Shown here: piece by piece, positions 9,901 to 19,218 of the stretch
How the letters are laid out: every line of letters starts with the position of its first letter
How positions within the stretch are numbered: the stretch's first letter is position 1
Assembly (NCBI GenBank): GCA_004762125.1
Contig: SIHQ01000019.1
Coordinates: forward strand, 1 to 49,200
Direction: 5' to 3'
Origin: Oceanospirillales bacterium
GTDB lineage: Bacteria; Pseudomonadota; Gammaproteobacteria; Pseudomonadales; Endozoicomonadaceae
DNA length: 49,200 nucleotides
Made by a program: the position numbers and the translations under genes
The notes under the pieces: model-generated
The model's input: only the letters and a program-made list of their open reading frames with translations
Database searches by the model: none
What the model was told of the DNA's origin: nothing

Positions 9901-10333
9901 CATCGCACGATTTAACAGGAGCCAGGATCAAATCTCGAGTTCTGGATAAAGTGGGATCATCACTGAGGCTGTGAGCCCTGCCTGTCAGAGGAAAGAGTTG
10001 GTCAGAGAACTGATTTCTTAGTTCAGCCAGGCTAGCAAGATGATGGTCACCTTGATGGAAAACGGTATAAGTGTGTTGGGCTAGGTAATTTGGAAGCTCG
10101 TTAATCGAGATCAACGATATCTTTTTATCCGCACCGTATTTCTGCATCCAGTCACAGTGATCTTCTTCAAATCTGGAAATCTGCTCAGGGAGAAAAAAAA
10201 GATGCAGTTGATCAAATTTACTGTAGCGAACCACTGCCCGTATAAAGCCTTCGTTGGCTCTTCTAAGACCATTGATATTGCTGTCATCGTATGAGTACCA
10301 GGAAACCAGCGCCCCAAAGAGAGATGAGCTCAT
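6941..10333 (-). CDS. GT4 glycosyltransferase fused to LanM-like domain, candidate T3SS effector
   Basis: This 1130-residue protein has an architecture I do not recognise. Residues 1 to about 430 look like a GT4 glycosyltransferase: nucleotide-sugar domain entry CLGRI (225-229), LVIAGAGDPG (258-267), and the EX7E motif at Glu317/Glu325. Residues 480-550 look like a winged helix. Residues about 690-1070 resemble the DUF4135 dehydratase domain of class II lanthipeptide synthetases, which has a lipid-kinase fold. VYKERNL gives Lys726, DVHQLN gives Asp807/His809/Asn812, and LIDAE gives Asp824/Glu826. From memory, the Asp-His-Asn-Asp-Glu spacing (0, 2, 5, 17, 19) equals that of the CylM kinase site. 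There is no C-terminal LanC cyclase, signal peptide or membrane segment. It lies 10 bases after a CesT-type chaperone gene and next to sctDEFG, so export as an effector is the best inference. Enzyme activity and substrate are unknown. Confidence 0.75.
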   Translation of the reverse strand: MSSSLFGALVSWYSYDDSNINGLRRANEGFIRAVVRYSKFDQLHLFFLPEQISRFEEDHCDWMQKYGADKKISLISINELPNYLAQHTYTVFHQGDHHLASLAELRNQFSDQLFPLTGRAHSLSDDPTLSRTRDLILAPVKSCDGILCSSTSQQKVMAKLLSAASASLSDSVGVAIPYSGQVSLLPLGMSVTGGQDSFGGPVSSEMKTELKAGLGLDQNKSVILCLGRITASDKADLQPLLITLNNLVEQEKNHEFQLVIAGAGDPGSEAVRMLTSMAYELNLEDSIRFELSIDEPRKQMLLSASDIFVSISDNIQESFGLSILEAMKARLAVIASDWNGHRDLIEHDRSGFLIETQTIACESFSRPLSLMNKPAANFFEAQSTAVNVEQLTDALDRLLGDKELRAELGSAARSRAEEQFDWPVIMAQYHKLVETLGQNTDGQYQKHRNFGTPYLDAFGHYPSRHLEAESWLKITDRGLRVYLQSEQGSIYKQLRFLLDRNVVRAILYKAVSGATVAELQALVEDKNTSGVVLGWMLKHHLLKTIDHKAEKKAPYQCLLPDRSDDNGVVYPEAARSNMLKPVVNHFVHCLKTSVNSSVACQQSLVRIFVEHFDSRLFQAICWYREEHQLQDYHQILNQLEKEGGLSVLAERYPFWLRNGRRQFIKELKQYRRLIARFDDHLSEINTLFFTVDQKAMCILEVEPLFSEQSGRVYKLGLDNGEQLVYKERNLKVDAVLTGRGGLMDSLSEWLDEYPCPASHKILPLQDDLGDFGLTEYVVTGSSAPSYGDYQKALGALLGFCLMTGQSDVHQLNVLVSNGVPYLIDAEAPLQGPVVMRLVDEIHNPQGAFVRGLRETGLGHTGLLDIWELFHTYRMNFCSHELENGCLQESPAQLFQPVLSNFIEDGHRHPFDDQQPSLSEKYSEQIVEGFEKAIRAIVDHSDIWCKSLDRLNREEISYKPVLDCVAIRKQQRYTFVEKVFQQLSLQETNDYFRRISRRITGTAEVSQRWLETQWQEPTSELADGFYVSLMDQSDAYFSRIPLSHSCSRVTATEKAQVVAGNFFSINSCEVLMGEVGKLASSEQLLERFIKNYRMTLDDWLKHHCQPGRDLDSTMKEYLIEAAGIKSIRSET

Positions 10334-10343
10334 AAACCCTCCT

Positions 10344-10772
10344 TCAAGGCATTATCATGGTCGGTGTTAAAGGCATGACCAGCTGATCCTGATTAATCAG
10401 ATTGCTGTAATACTCAAAGTTGTTGGCAAATTCGGACAGGACTTCTTCTATCACTTCTTCATCAAGCCCTTGAAGCCCGCATGTATAATGAAGAGCAAGG
10501 GCATCCTGATCAGGCTCAATGGAAAGAATGACTCTCTGGGTTGTAGATAGCCCCAGATTTTTTTTCATCAGCTCTCTGAGCAGCTTTTCCTGATCACTAA
10601 CACCAGCCGGCAAGCTGGTTATGACGCCATGGAGGTAGAAGCGACCATTGGCCTGAAAGCAGGTTAATTCAATACGGCCGTCAATAGTGAAGTGGTAGCG
10701 GTTTTCTCGGAAATCCAGTTCACCCAGCTCATTGCGCTGGGCAACTGATAGCATCAGTTGATCAAAACTCAT
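10344..10772 (-). CDS. CesT-family type III secretion chaperone
   Basis: A 142-residue small acidic protein with the class I effector-chaperone pattern. It has an N-terminal helix (FDQLMLSVAQRNELGEL), a strand with central 'TIDGRIELTC', then 'GRFYLHGVITSLP', a helix containing LLRELMKKNLGL, a strand 'RVILSIEPDQDALALHY', and a C-terminal helix rich in Glu. CesT/SycE chaperones are usually 130-160 residues and are encoded directly beside their effector. Here the 1130-residue gene starts 10 bases downstream, so that protein is the likely client. AGGGA sits four bases before ATG 10772. The C-terminal residues after 130 (MPLTPTMIMP) are hydrophobic and unusual. Confidence 0.8.
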   Translation of the reverse strand: MSFDQLMLSVAQRNELGELDFRENRYHFTIDGRIELTCFQANGRFYLHGVITSLPAGVSDQEKLLRELMKKNLGLSTTQRVILSIEPDQDALALHYTCGLQGLDEEVIEEVLSEFANNFEYYSNLINQDQLVMPLTPTMIMP

Positions 10773-10817
10773 AGCGTCCCTGCCTTGAAAAGAAATCCAT
10801 TTCTTTTAGTTTAATCT

Positions 10818-10857
10818 GGTTTCAGATAATCAGTATTAAAACCTGAAACCTGAAACC
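10818..10857. promoter_or_regulatory. Inverted repeat upstream of the chaperone-effector pair
   Basis: GGTTTCAG at 10818-10825 is inverted as CTGAAACC at 10843-10850, and a third half-site CTGAAACC follows at 10850-10857. The element lies 46-85 bases before the chaperone ATG, in the short gap after the nhaC-like gene. No T-run follows the hairpin on the minus strand, so an operator is at least as likely as a terminator. Function is inferred from position only. Confidence 0.35.
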
Positions 10858-10879
10858 TAATAATGCAGGAACAAATCAA

Positions 10880-12517
10880 TCAGTGACGACACTGTTCAAG
10901 TGCTTTTGGCTGATTACAACCAGACAGCTTTCTAAACAACAGAATCAGAGCCACAAAAGCAACACCGGAAGCCAAAAAACCGGTTGCTTCAGAATCAGTA
11001 ATACCCATTACCAGATAACCGACAATGGCAACCAGAGCAACACTGATCGCATAAGGCAGCTGAGTCACTACATGATCAATATGGTGACAGGAAGCGCCCG
11101 TGGAAGAAAGAATAGTGGTATCAGAAATCGGTGAACAGTGATCACCGAATACCGCTCCAGCCAGCACCGATGCAAGTATCGGCAACATCATAGCGATGTC
11201 CGCTGCTGCAGCCATATCACCAGCAATAGGCAACATGATACCAAAGGTTCCCCAACTGGTACCGGTAGCAAATGCCATGGCACCGGAAACAACAAACACA
11301 ATCAGCGGCAGATAACCCGGATCAATGTCAGAGCTCTTGACCAGCCCTGCAAGAAACTCACCAGTTTCCAGAGAACCGATTACATCTACCAGTACCCAGG
11401 CCATGATCAGAATATATATGGCCGGCAACATGGATTTGGTGCCTTCAACAATGGCATTGACCCAGGTTGCCGCATCCAGCTTATGGCGAGTCATGCGCAG
11501 ACCCGTAAACAACAGACCTACCAGACCGCCATAAACCAGAGAATTCACTACATTGGTATTCTCAAAAGCGCCCAGAACAGAAAATGCTGCACCTGCTTCC
11601 TCCAGTGCTGAAGCACCTGTCCAAATCAGTGAAACCGTCGTAGCCACCACTAAAGAAAGAACCGGCAACACCAGATCAGCAACAGTGCCCTTTTCACTGG
11701 AATTCATTGCTACTGAACCGGGAGGAGTACCTTTCTTGCTGTCATAAAGCTCACCTGCCTTGGCACGGCGCTCATGGATACGCATCGGGCCAACATTGAG
11801 ATCCATAGCGGCAGTACAGATGACCATTGCCAGAGCAAACACAGCATAAAGGTTCATCGGAATCATGGTCACAAAGGCAGAGATTGCACTGATATCAGTA
11901 ATCTCATGAGCTACCAGAATGCTGCCGATCAAGGCGATGATATAAGCACCCCAGCTGGAAATGGGGGTAATCACACAAACCGGAGCAGCCGTAGAGTCAA
12001 TCAGATACGCCAGCTTGGCACGGGAAACACCATGGCGATCCGTCAACGGGCGACCAATATTACCGACAGCCAAAGCATTGAAGTAATCATCGATAAAGAT
12101 AATGAAACCCAGCAAAACTGTCAGTAACTGAGAGCCCTGACGACTTTTCACTCTCTGACGAGCCCATTCACCAAAAGCGCGAGCGCCACCGGATACATCG
12201 ATCAGGGTAGTAATAATCCCCAGCATCATCAGAAAGAGCAGAATAAAAACACTTCCGGTATTCAGGCCATCTTCCCAGAATACTTCCAGAAAGCCTTTAG
12301 CCAGATATTCAAGTGTATTCATCAGGTTGAAGTTGGTCAGCAACAAGCTGCCAGTAATAATGCCTGCTCCCAGAGAAAGCAGAACATGACGGGTCACAAT
12401 AGCTAAAACAATAGCCACAGCCGGCGCCAGTAAAGATAAAAAAGATTGATCGTAACTTATCAAGTCCATAAAACTGATCTCGTTGGATAAAAGCAGTGAA
12501 AGCGTCAGAAATTCCAT
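10880..12517 (-). CDS. NhaC-type Na+/H+ antiporter
   Basis: A 545-residue polytopic membrane protein with roughly 12 hydrophobic segments, of the NhaC/ion transporter superfamily. Characteristic stretches are FIIFIDDYFNALAVG, containing paired acidic residues in a membrane helix, TAAPVCVITPISSWGAY, and FGDHCSPISDTTILSSTGA. These match the NhaC-like antiporters common in marine gammaproteobacteria. It would exchange sodium for protons across the inner membrane; other substrates (amino acid or malate-lactate exchange) occur in the superfamily. The second Met at residue 17 is an alternative start, because the first hydrophobic stretch is short. The gene is monocistronic, upstream of the chaperone gene on the same strand. 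Confidence 0.85.
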   Translation of the reverse strand: MEFLTLSLLLSNEISFMDLISYDQSFLSLLAPAVAIVLAIVTRHVLLSLGAGIITGSLLLTNFNLMNTLEYLAKGFLEVFWEDGLNTGSVFILLFLMMLGIITTLIDVSGGARAFGEWARQRVKSRQGSQLLTVLLGFIIFIDDYFNALAVGNIGRPLTDRHGVSRAKLAYLIDSTAAPVCVITPISSWGAYIIALIGSILVAHEITDISAISAFVTMIPMNLYAVFALAMVICTAAMDLNVGPMRIHERRAKAGELYDSKKGTPPGSVAMNSSEKGTVADLVLPVLSLVVATTVSLIWTGASALEEAGAAFSVLGAFENTNVVNSLVYGGLVGLLFTGLRMTRHKLDAATWVNAIVEGTKSMLPAIYILIMAWVLVDVIGSLETGEFLAGLVKSSDIDPGYLPLIVFVVSGAMAFATGTSWGTFGIMLPIAGDMAAAADIAMMLPILASVLAGAVFGDHCSPISDTTILSSTGASCHHIDHVVTQLPYAISVALVAIVGYLVMGITDSEATGFLASGVAFVALILLFRKLSGCNQPKALEQCRH

Positions 12518-13046
12518 TTCCAGACGTTCGAATAACTTTTAAGATGTCGGATCAGGAGGGCAATGGAGATAAACAGGAGTCTGGAATGATTGTAGAAATC
12601 GACTCTTGCTAATAGTCACTCAAACCTTGCCGGTAAGCAGGTTCTCGAGTAACTGAATCCAGTAGCGCTCCACAGTAAAAAACTGTGACAGTGATACACC
12701 TGTTAAATGCATCACCAGCAGTAAGACATGACAATCTTTTCTGCTTCGGCACCTTTTCCTTTCATCCGGCATATTGAACGTACAGGTTTATAAAATACTG
12801 CTGTTCAATGGAGTCACCCTGCTCCGGATTACTGATAAATGGCGCACCTCTACTCTCTTCTGGAAATCCTTTTTGGAATTCCCGGTAAAGAGGATCACAG
12901 GTAGGTACGTAGCGATAGATCCCTGCCACGTCACCCCTGATTAGGGGGTTATTATCCACAACAGCCAATGTCTGGCAACTGTAAAGACAAAAATCACCCT
13001 TATATTTTCTATTTATTGCTTATAAAACAGTAAATTAACCTATTAA
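12518..13046. other. 529-base gap between guaA and the NhaC-type gene
   Basis: It has no RNA gene or repeat that I can see. The only coding candidate is a short minus-strand frame at 12762-12968, listed separately. The upstream part must hold the promoter of the antiporter gene. No clear terminator for guaA is visible. Confidence 0.5.
12762..12968 (-). CDS. Possible small protein or gene fragment, unknown
   Basis: A 68-residue frame that opens only with TTG and has no clear ribosome binding site. The sequence reads like a natural protein (GIYRYVPTCDPLYREFQKG) rather than a random frame, and the frame stays open for about 20 more codons upstream without a better start. It may be the remnant of a longer gene. 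I recognise no family. Confidence 0.25.
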   Translation of the reverse strand: MAVVDNNPLIRGDVAGIYRYVPTCDPLYREFQKGFPEESRGAPFISNPEQGDSIEQQYFINLYVQYAG

Positions 13047-14624
13047 TCATTCCCACTCAATGGTGGCCGGTGGCTTACTGGATACGTCGTAAGTCACACG
13101 GGAAACATGCTCTATTTCATTAATGATTCGACCAGAGATTTTCTCCAGAAGCTCATAAGGTAAGTGCGCCCAACGAGCCGTCATAAAGTCGATGGTTTCA
13201 ACAGCTCGCAAAGCAATCACATACTCATAACGACGGCCATCACCCACTACGCCCACAGACTTTACTGGCAGGAAAACAGCGAATGCCTGGCTGGTTTTGT
13301 GATACCAGTCAGCGTTGTGCAGCTCTTCTATAAAAATGGCATCCGCCTGACGAAGAATATCGCAATACTCTTTCTTCACCTCGGCCAATACACGCACACC
13401 CAGACCTGGCCCAGGGAACGGATGACGATAAACCATGTCGTATGGCAGCCCCAGCTCCAGACCAATCTTGCGCACCTCGTCCTTAAACAATTCACGAAGA
13501 GGCTCAACCAGATCCATCTTCATATCGTCTGGCAAACCGCCAACGTTATGGTGAGACTTTATCACATGAGCCTTACCGGATTTAGCACCTGCTGACTCGA
13601 TAACGTCAGGATAAATAGTTCCCTGAGCCAAAAAGTGTACGTCTTTAATAGCAGTAGCCTGCTCATCAAAGACGTCAATGAACGTATTACCGATAACCTT
13701 ACGCTTGGCTTCGGGATCCGTAACGCCTTTCAGTTTACCCAGAAACAACTCTTGTGCATCAGCACGAATAACCCTTACACCCATATTTTCAGCAAACATG
13801 GACATCACCTGATCGCCTTCCTTCAGGCGCAGCAGACCATTATCCACAAACACACAAGTCAGCTGATCACCAATAGCCTTGTGCAACAGAGCCGCTACAA
13901 CACTGGAATCCACTCCACCGGAAAGACCCAGTAGAACTTTCTTGTCACCCACCTGTTCACGAACACGCTCAATAGCGTCTTCAATGATCTGGCCTGGCGT
14001 CCAGAGCTTCTGACAGCCAGCAATATCAATGACAAAACGCTCAAGGATTCGATGCCCTTGCTTAGTATGTGTCACTTCAGGGTGGAACTGGATTCCGTAA
14101 AATCGTTTTTCTTCGTTAGCCATGGCGGCAAACGGACAAGAAGGGGTAGACGCTGCGGCAACAAAACCTTCAGGCATAGACGACACTTTATCGCCATGAC
14201 TCATCCAGACATCCAGACTCATCTGACCGGACGCATTGATGTGATCTTCAATACCATCAAACAGTCGTACTTTTTGTTCCAGACCAACCTGAGCATAACC
14301 AAACTCACGCAGGTCGGACGTAGCAACGCTACCGCCCAGCTGCTCCGCCATGGTCTGCATGCCGTAACAGATACCCAGAACCGGAACTCCGAGATCAAAG
14401 ACAACCTGTGGCGCTCTTGGGGACTCTTCACCCGTAACGGATTCAGGGCCACCGGATAAAATAACCGCTTTCGGGGCAAAAGCCCTGATCGCGTCTTCTT
14501 CCATATCCCATGGGTAAAGTTCGCAATAAACACCAATCTCACGAACTCGACGAGCAATTAACTGTGTGTACTGGGAACCGAAGTCCAGAATCAGAATTCG
14601 TTCAGCGTGGATATCCTGTGACAT
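13047..14624 (-). CDS. guaA: GMP synthase (glutamine-hydrolysing)
   Basis: A 525-residue enzyme converting XMP to GMP with ATP and glutamine, the last step of guanylate synthesis. It has an N-terminal class I glutaminase domain with nucleophile Cys86 (VLGICYGMQ) and the His-Glu pair in FHPEVTH. The ATP pyrophosphatase P-loop is SGGVDSSV, and the C-terminal dimerisation domain ends PATIEWE. Two ATGs are adjacent. The second (14624) is chosen because it gives the E. coli length and alignment, puts the cysteine at 86, and is better spaced from AGAG. It follows guaB by about 107 bases on the same strand, forming the usual guaBA unit. Confidence 0.96.
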   Translation of the reverse strand: MSQDIHAERILILDFGSQYTQLIARRVREIGVYCELYPWDMEEDAIRAFAPKAVILSGGPESVTGEESPRAPQVVFDLGVPVLGICYGMQTMAEQLGGSVATSDLREFGYAQVGLEQKVRLFDGIEDHINASGQMSLDVWMSHGDKVSSMPEGFVAAASTPSCPFAAMANEEKRFYGIQFHPEVTHTKQGHRILERFVIDIAGCQKLWTPGQIIEDAIERVREQVGDKKVLLGLSGGVDSSVVAALLHKAIGDQLTCVFVDNGLLRLKEGDQVMSMFAENMGVRVIRADAQELFLGKLKGVTDPEAKRKVIGNTFIDVFDEQATAIKDVHFLAQGTIYPDVIESAGAKSGKAHVIKSHHNVGGLPDDMKMDLVEPLRELFKDEVRKIGLELGLPYDMVYRHPFPGPGLGVRVLAEVKKEYCDILRQADAIFIEELHNADWYHKTSQAFAVFLPVKSVGVVGDGRRYEYVIALRAVETIDFMTARWAHLPYELLEKISGRIINEIEHVSRVTYDVSSKPPATIEWE

Positions 14625-14731
14625 CATTCTTCTCTAATCTTTCTTCAGATACAAAAACGGAACAGCTGATTTTTGCTCACCTGTTCCGCCAAATTCAATT
14701 TACCTACCACCATCAACCAACGCAGAAGCTA

Positions 14732-16207
<1,476 letters not shown>

Positions 16208-16252
16208 TTACCGATCCGACTATTGAATGGATGGATGGAAAGAATCGCCATG

Positions 16253-16281
16253 ATTATACATCAGCGACCCATTCACACAAA
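16253..16281 (-). promoter_or_regulatory. Sigma-70 type promoter of guaBA
   Basis: On the minus strand a perfect TATAAT (16253-16258) is preceded by TTTGTG (16276-16281) with a 17-base spacer. It sits 52 bases before the guaB start. The -35 box is weak (half match). I see no PurR-like operator in the 218-base xseA-guaB gap. Confidence 0.6.
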
Positions 16282-16419
16282 GAGAAAATGCATTCAAATA
16301 AATTGATCGATATTTGAACGACTTACCGCCACAGTGGGTCAGTGATCCAATGAGTGGTACGATATCCTTAGCCAGCATCGTAACTCTTTATAAAGCCACC
16401 TAAAAAGCCATGTCTGATT

Positions 16420-17784
16420 ATGAATAACCAAGATCTCTCTTCTTTTCTGAATCAGGAAGTCCAGCGTGACAACCAGCCTCTAACTGTTACTGAATTGAAC
16501 AGTCAGGCCCGGCGGTTGCTGGAAACCCGTTTCGTCAACACTCGAGTTGAAGGGGAAATATCCGGCTTTGCCCGCCCGGCTTCGGGACATTGGTACTTCA
16601 CTCTGAAAGACGCTTCTGCCCAAATTCGCTGCGCCATGTTCAAGGGTAAAAACCGGGCAGTTAAGTTTTTGCCTGCCGAAGGCAAACAGATTTTAATCCG
16701 AGGAAAGGTCAGCCTCTATGAAGGCAGAGGCGATTACCAGCTCATCGTTGACCACATGGAAGAAGCAGGCGTTGGCGCGCTGCAATGCGCTTTCGAAGAG
16801 TTGAAACAAAAGCTCGCTAACGAAGGCTTATTCAGCGTCGAGAACAAACGGCCACTCCCCGAACTTCCCCAGCACATTGGCGTCATCACATCGCCAACTG
16901 GTGCTGCTATCAGGGACATCATTGCCGTTATTGGACGACGGTTCCCAGCCATTCCGGTCACCGTTATTCCCACCTCAGTTCAGGGAAATGCAGCAGCTGA
17001 TGAGCTGGTTGAAGCCATCACCTTAGCCAATAAGTCGAAGCTCTTTGATATTTTGATTATTAGTCGCGGAGGTGGCTCACTGGAAGACCTCTGGCCCTTC
17101 AATGAAGAAAGGGTTGCTCGAGCTATTGCTATCTCAGAGATTCCGACAGTCAGTGCCGTAGGCCATGAGATCGATTTTACTATTGCTGACTTTGTCGCTG
17201 ACTATCGCGCGCCAACACCTTCTGCGGCAGCAGAAGTATTAAGCCCCGATCGCGAAGAATGGTTGAATCGCGTTTCATTTTTCAAGAGAAAACTGAATAC
17301 ATTGATTCAGCATCGACTGCAGATTTCAGCTCAAGGGCTAGACAGTATCAGTCTTCGTTTACGCAACCCCAAAGAGAAATTACAAGAACACAAGCAAAGA
17401 CTCTCGGACCTAGATATACGTCTGCAGCAGACCGTCCGATTACAATTACAGAGACACCAATCAGGTTTGCAAAGATCTCAGGGGTATTTACTTCAGAATT
17501 CTCCCGAGCACCGGTTAAGTCAGATCAAATTCCAGCTTGAACATCGCTCCGAAACGCTCGAGAAAAGAATGCAGCAAACACTGGAAAAAAAATCAGCACA
17601 TTTTCAACACTTATGCAGTCAACTGACAACCGTCAGTCCATTAGCGACTCTTGCCCGCGGCTATTCCATCACTCGCAGCGGTGATACGGTTATCACCAAC
17701 TCGGAACAATTAAGCCCTGGTGATCCGGTAGAAACACTGTTCAAAGAAGGTAAAGCCAACATGAAAGTCATTAGCATTACCTGA
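16420..17784 (+). CDS. xseA: Exodeoxyribonuclease VII large subunit
   Basis: A 454-residue nuclease subunit that degrades single-stranded DNA with XseB. The N-terminal OB-fold is at about residues 20-115 (VEGEISGFARPASGHWYFTL). The catalytic domain contains GVITSPTGAAIRDI, ISRGGGSLEDLWPFNEE and VGHEIDFTIADFVADYRAPTPSAAAE. A long coiled-coil arm follows (about 285-400), then the C-terminal segment LARGYSITRSG. Length agrees with E. coli XseA (456). The small subunit gene is not in the window. It is divergent from guaB. Confidence 0.95.
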   Translation: MNNQDLSSFLNQEVQRDNQPLTVTELNSQARRLLETRFVNTRVEGEISGFARPASGHWYFTLKDASAQIRCAMFKGKNRAVKFLPAEGKQILIRGKVSLYEGRGDYQLIVDHMEEAGVGALQCAFEELKQKLANEGLFSVENKRPLPELPQHIGVITSPTGAAIRDIIAVIGRRFPAIPVTVIPTSVQGNAAADELVEAITLANKSKLFDILIISRGGGSLEDLWPFNEERVARAIAISEIPTVSAVGHEIDFTIADFVADYRAPTPSAAAEVLSPDREEWLNRVSFFKRKLNTLIQHRLQISAQGLDSISLRLRNPKEKLQEHKQRLSDLDIRLQQTVRLQLQRHQSGLQRSQGYLLQNSPEHRLSQIKFQLEHRSETLEKRMQQTLEKKSAHFQHLCSQLTTVSPLATLARGYSITRSGDTVITNSEQLSPGDPVETLFKEGKANMKVISIT

Positions 17785-17984
17785 CTGTAGAGCTGGAATA
17801 ATTTACACCCACCACCTTTAGGCGTTCAGGAGTGCTAACAACTCCTCACCCCTTCAAACTCATACGAAACAGTTGTACGTCGATATGGCAGGCGCATACA
17901 TACAGCTAAATTTGTCTTTATTAATGACATGACATTTCCCGATTTATCGACTATTTATCACTCACTGATAAAAAACGAGATCGA

Positions 17985-18632
17985 ATGGATACTTACCTTC
18001 TCTCCCAGTTCATGAGCCATGCTGCCAGCCGTTTTTCTCGCGAACTGACCGCCGACGAGGTCAGGTTGGTTATAGATACAGATCGATTACCGGAAGTCCT
18101 CCATCATCTCTGGGGGTTTACAGGCCACTTCTATCGATGGCCACAAACTCTGCTGTTAAGAGATGATCTTCCTGGTTCCATATTAAGTTCACTAAAAGAT
18201 AACCTGCACGATGAGCTAGGTGGAGAAGCCGGCCTGCCTCATACAGATCTGTTTGCCAGTATGGCAGCCAGCCTTGATGTCATACTGCCATCTGCAGGTT
18301 CGCCTGGGACATTTATGGAAGAGATACTTACTGATGCCTCTACTCTCCCCCCTGAGCAAGCTATTGGTCAGCTGTTCGCTAACGAAGCCACACCTAAATG
18401 GCAAGGTTTTGTGGAAGTACTGAAAGACTGGCCAAACGCCGACATGACCTTTTTTGATATCCACTCAGGAGAAAGTGAACATTATCAGGATCTATTGACC
18501 GGCTTCACCATTGAGCAGTCACCTGCTCTGCTCAGAAGTACTATAAACTTTGCCATCATGCGCGCATGCTTTATGGATCAAGTAAGGCAAATTTTTCAGC
18601 AACAATCAGGCCAACAGATGAGAGAAGCTTGA
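17985..18632 (+). CDS. Haem-oxygenase-fold iron enzyme (HDO-like)
   Basis: A 215-residue all-helical protein resembling the haem-oxygenase-like diiron oxidase group (iron-containing redox enzyme family, near PqqC/TenA/CADD). The stretch NLHDELGGEAGLPHTDLF at about residues 71-88 has the E-x(n)-H metal-ligand pattern of that group. The second half is less conserved, and I cannot assign the remaining iron ligands with certainty. Group members oxidise fatty or amino acids, but the substrate here is unknown. No biosynthetic partner is next to it. The 200-base gap after xseA holds a weak hairpin (aggagt...actcct) near 17829-17846 and presumably the promoter. Confidence 0.6.
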   Translation: MDTYLLSQFMSHAASRFSRELTADEVRLVIDTDRLPEVLHHLWGFTGHFYRWPQTLLLRDDLPGSILSSLKDNLHDELGGEAGLPHTDLFASMAASLDVILPSAGSPGTFMEEILTDASTLPPEQAIGQLFANEATPKWQGFVEVLKDWPNADMTFFDIHSGESEHYQDLLTGFTIEQSPALLRSTINFAIMRACFMDQVRQIFQQQSGQQMREA

Positions 18633-18807
18633 AGCCTTCTTTAAACAGCTCAACAAGACTGGCTATCAAAGTTAATTGTATAGAATACTTGGACGGGGGA
18701 TATGAGAGGGAAATGAAAGAACTGGATTATCTACACGGTAACTATTTATTTTTCCAATACTCTATTGGTCAGCAAGAAAAACAGAGCGGCGTACAAAAGA
18801 CTCAAAC

Positions 18808-19119
18808 CTACAAATGAATGGCCAACCAAATAGAATTAACATCAGGATCAGTCCATTCAACACGATGCCTGAAATGGGCAGGTAATAACTGATAATCCCC
18901 CGGCTTCATTACCACCGGCTGGCTCTGCCCTTCAACAAGCAAATAAGCTGTACCGGAAAGCAGTACAACCCATTCATTATGTTCCTGATCATACCACTCA
19001 CCTTCAGGTGTAGCATGACCTTGGGAAACAATACGCTCAATCCTGACACTGTCGCTTTTAGCCAGAACCTCTATCAATTCTTCAGGAAGCGAGTCCGGAA
19101 TATTTGAAAAGAGGTTCAT
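18808..19119 (-). CDS. Small cupin domain protein
   Basis: A 103-residue single cupin. Cupin motif 1 is around residues 35-58 (HATPEGEWYDQEHNEWVVLLSG) and motif 2 around 70-85 (MKPGDYQLLPAHFRHRVEW). Metal-ligand candidates are His34 and Glu48 in motif 1 and the histidines of PAHFRHRV. The family covers many sugar- and thiol-modifying enzymes, and nothing here indicates a substrate. It sits between the HDO-like gene and der, near der on the same strand but 100 bases upstream of the der stop-codon end, so it is not in that operon. Confidence 0.8.
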   Translation of the reverse strand: MNLFSNIPDSLPEELIEVLAKSDSVRIERIVSQGHATPEGEWYDQEHNEWVVLLSGTAYLLVEGQSQPVVMKPGDYQLLPAHFRHRVEWTDPDVNSIWLAIHL

Positions 19120-19218
19120 GACAATCTCCAGTGTTATTTACTAAGGAAACACAACTCTATCAGAGCTCTGTATCATCCCAATACTTCAGGATGAGCTGTA
19201 TTTCCCGCTCATCGCTGT

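Noticed and set aside
6941-10772. Lanthipeptide (RiPP) biosynthetic cluster
   Set aside because: The LanM-like domain suggests it, but no precursor peptide, cyclase, protease or exporter gene is nearby. The adjacent small protein has the length and pattern of a T3SS chaperone rather than a leader-core peptide.
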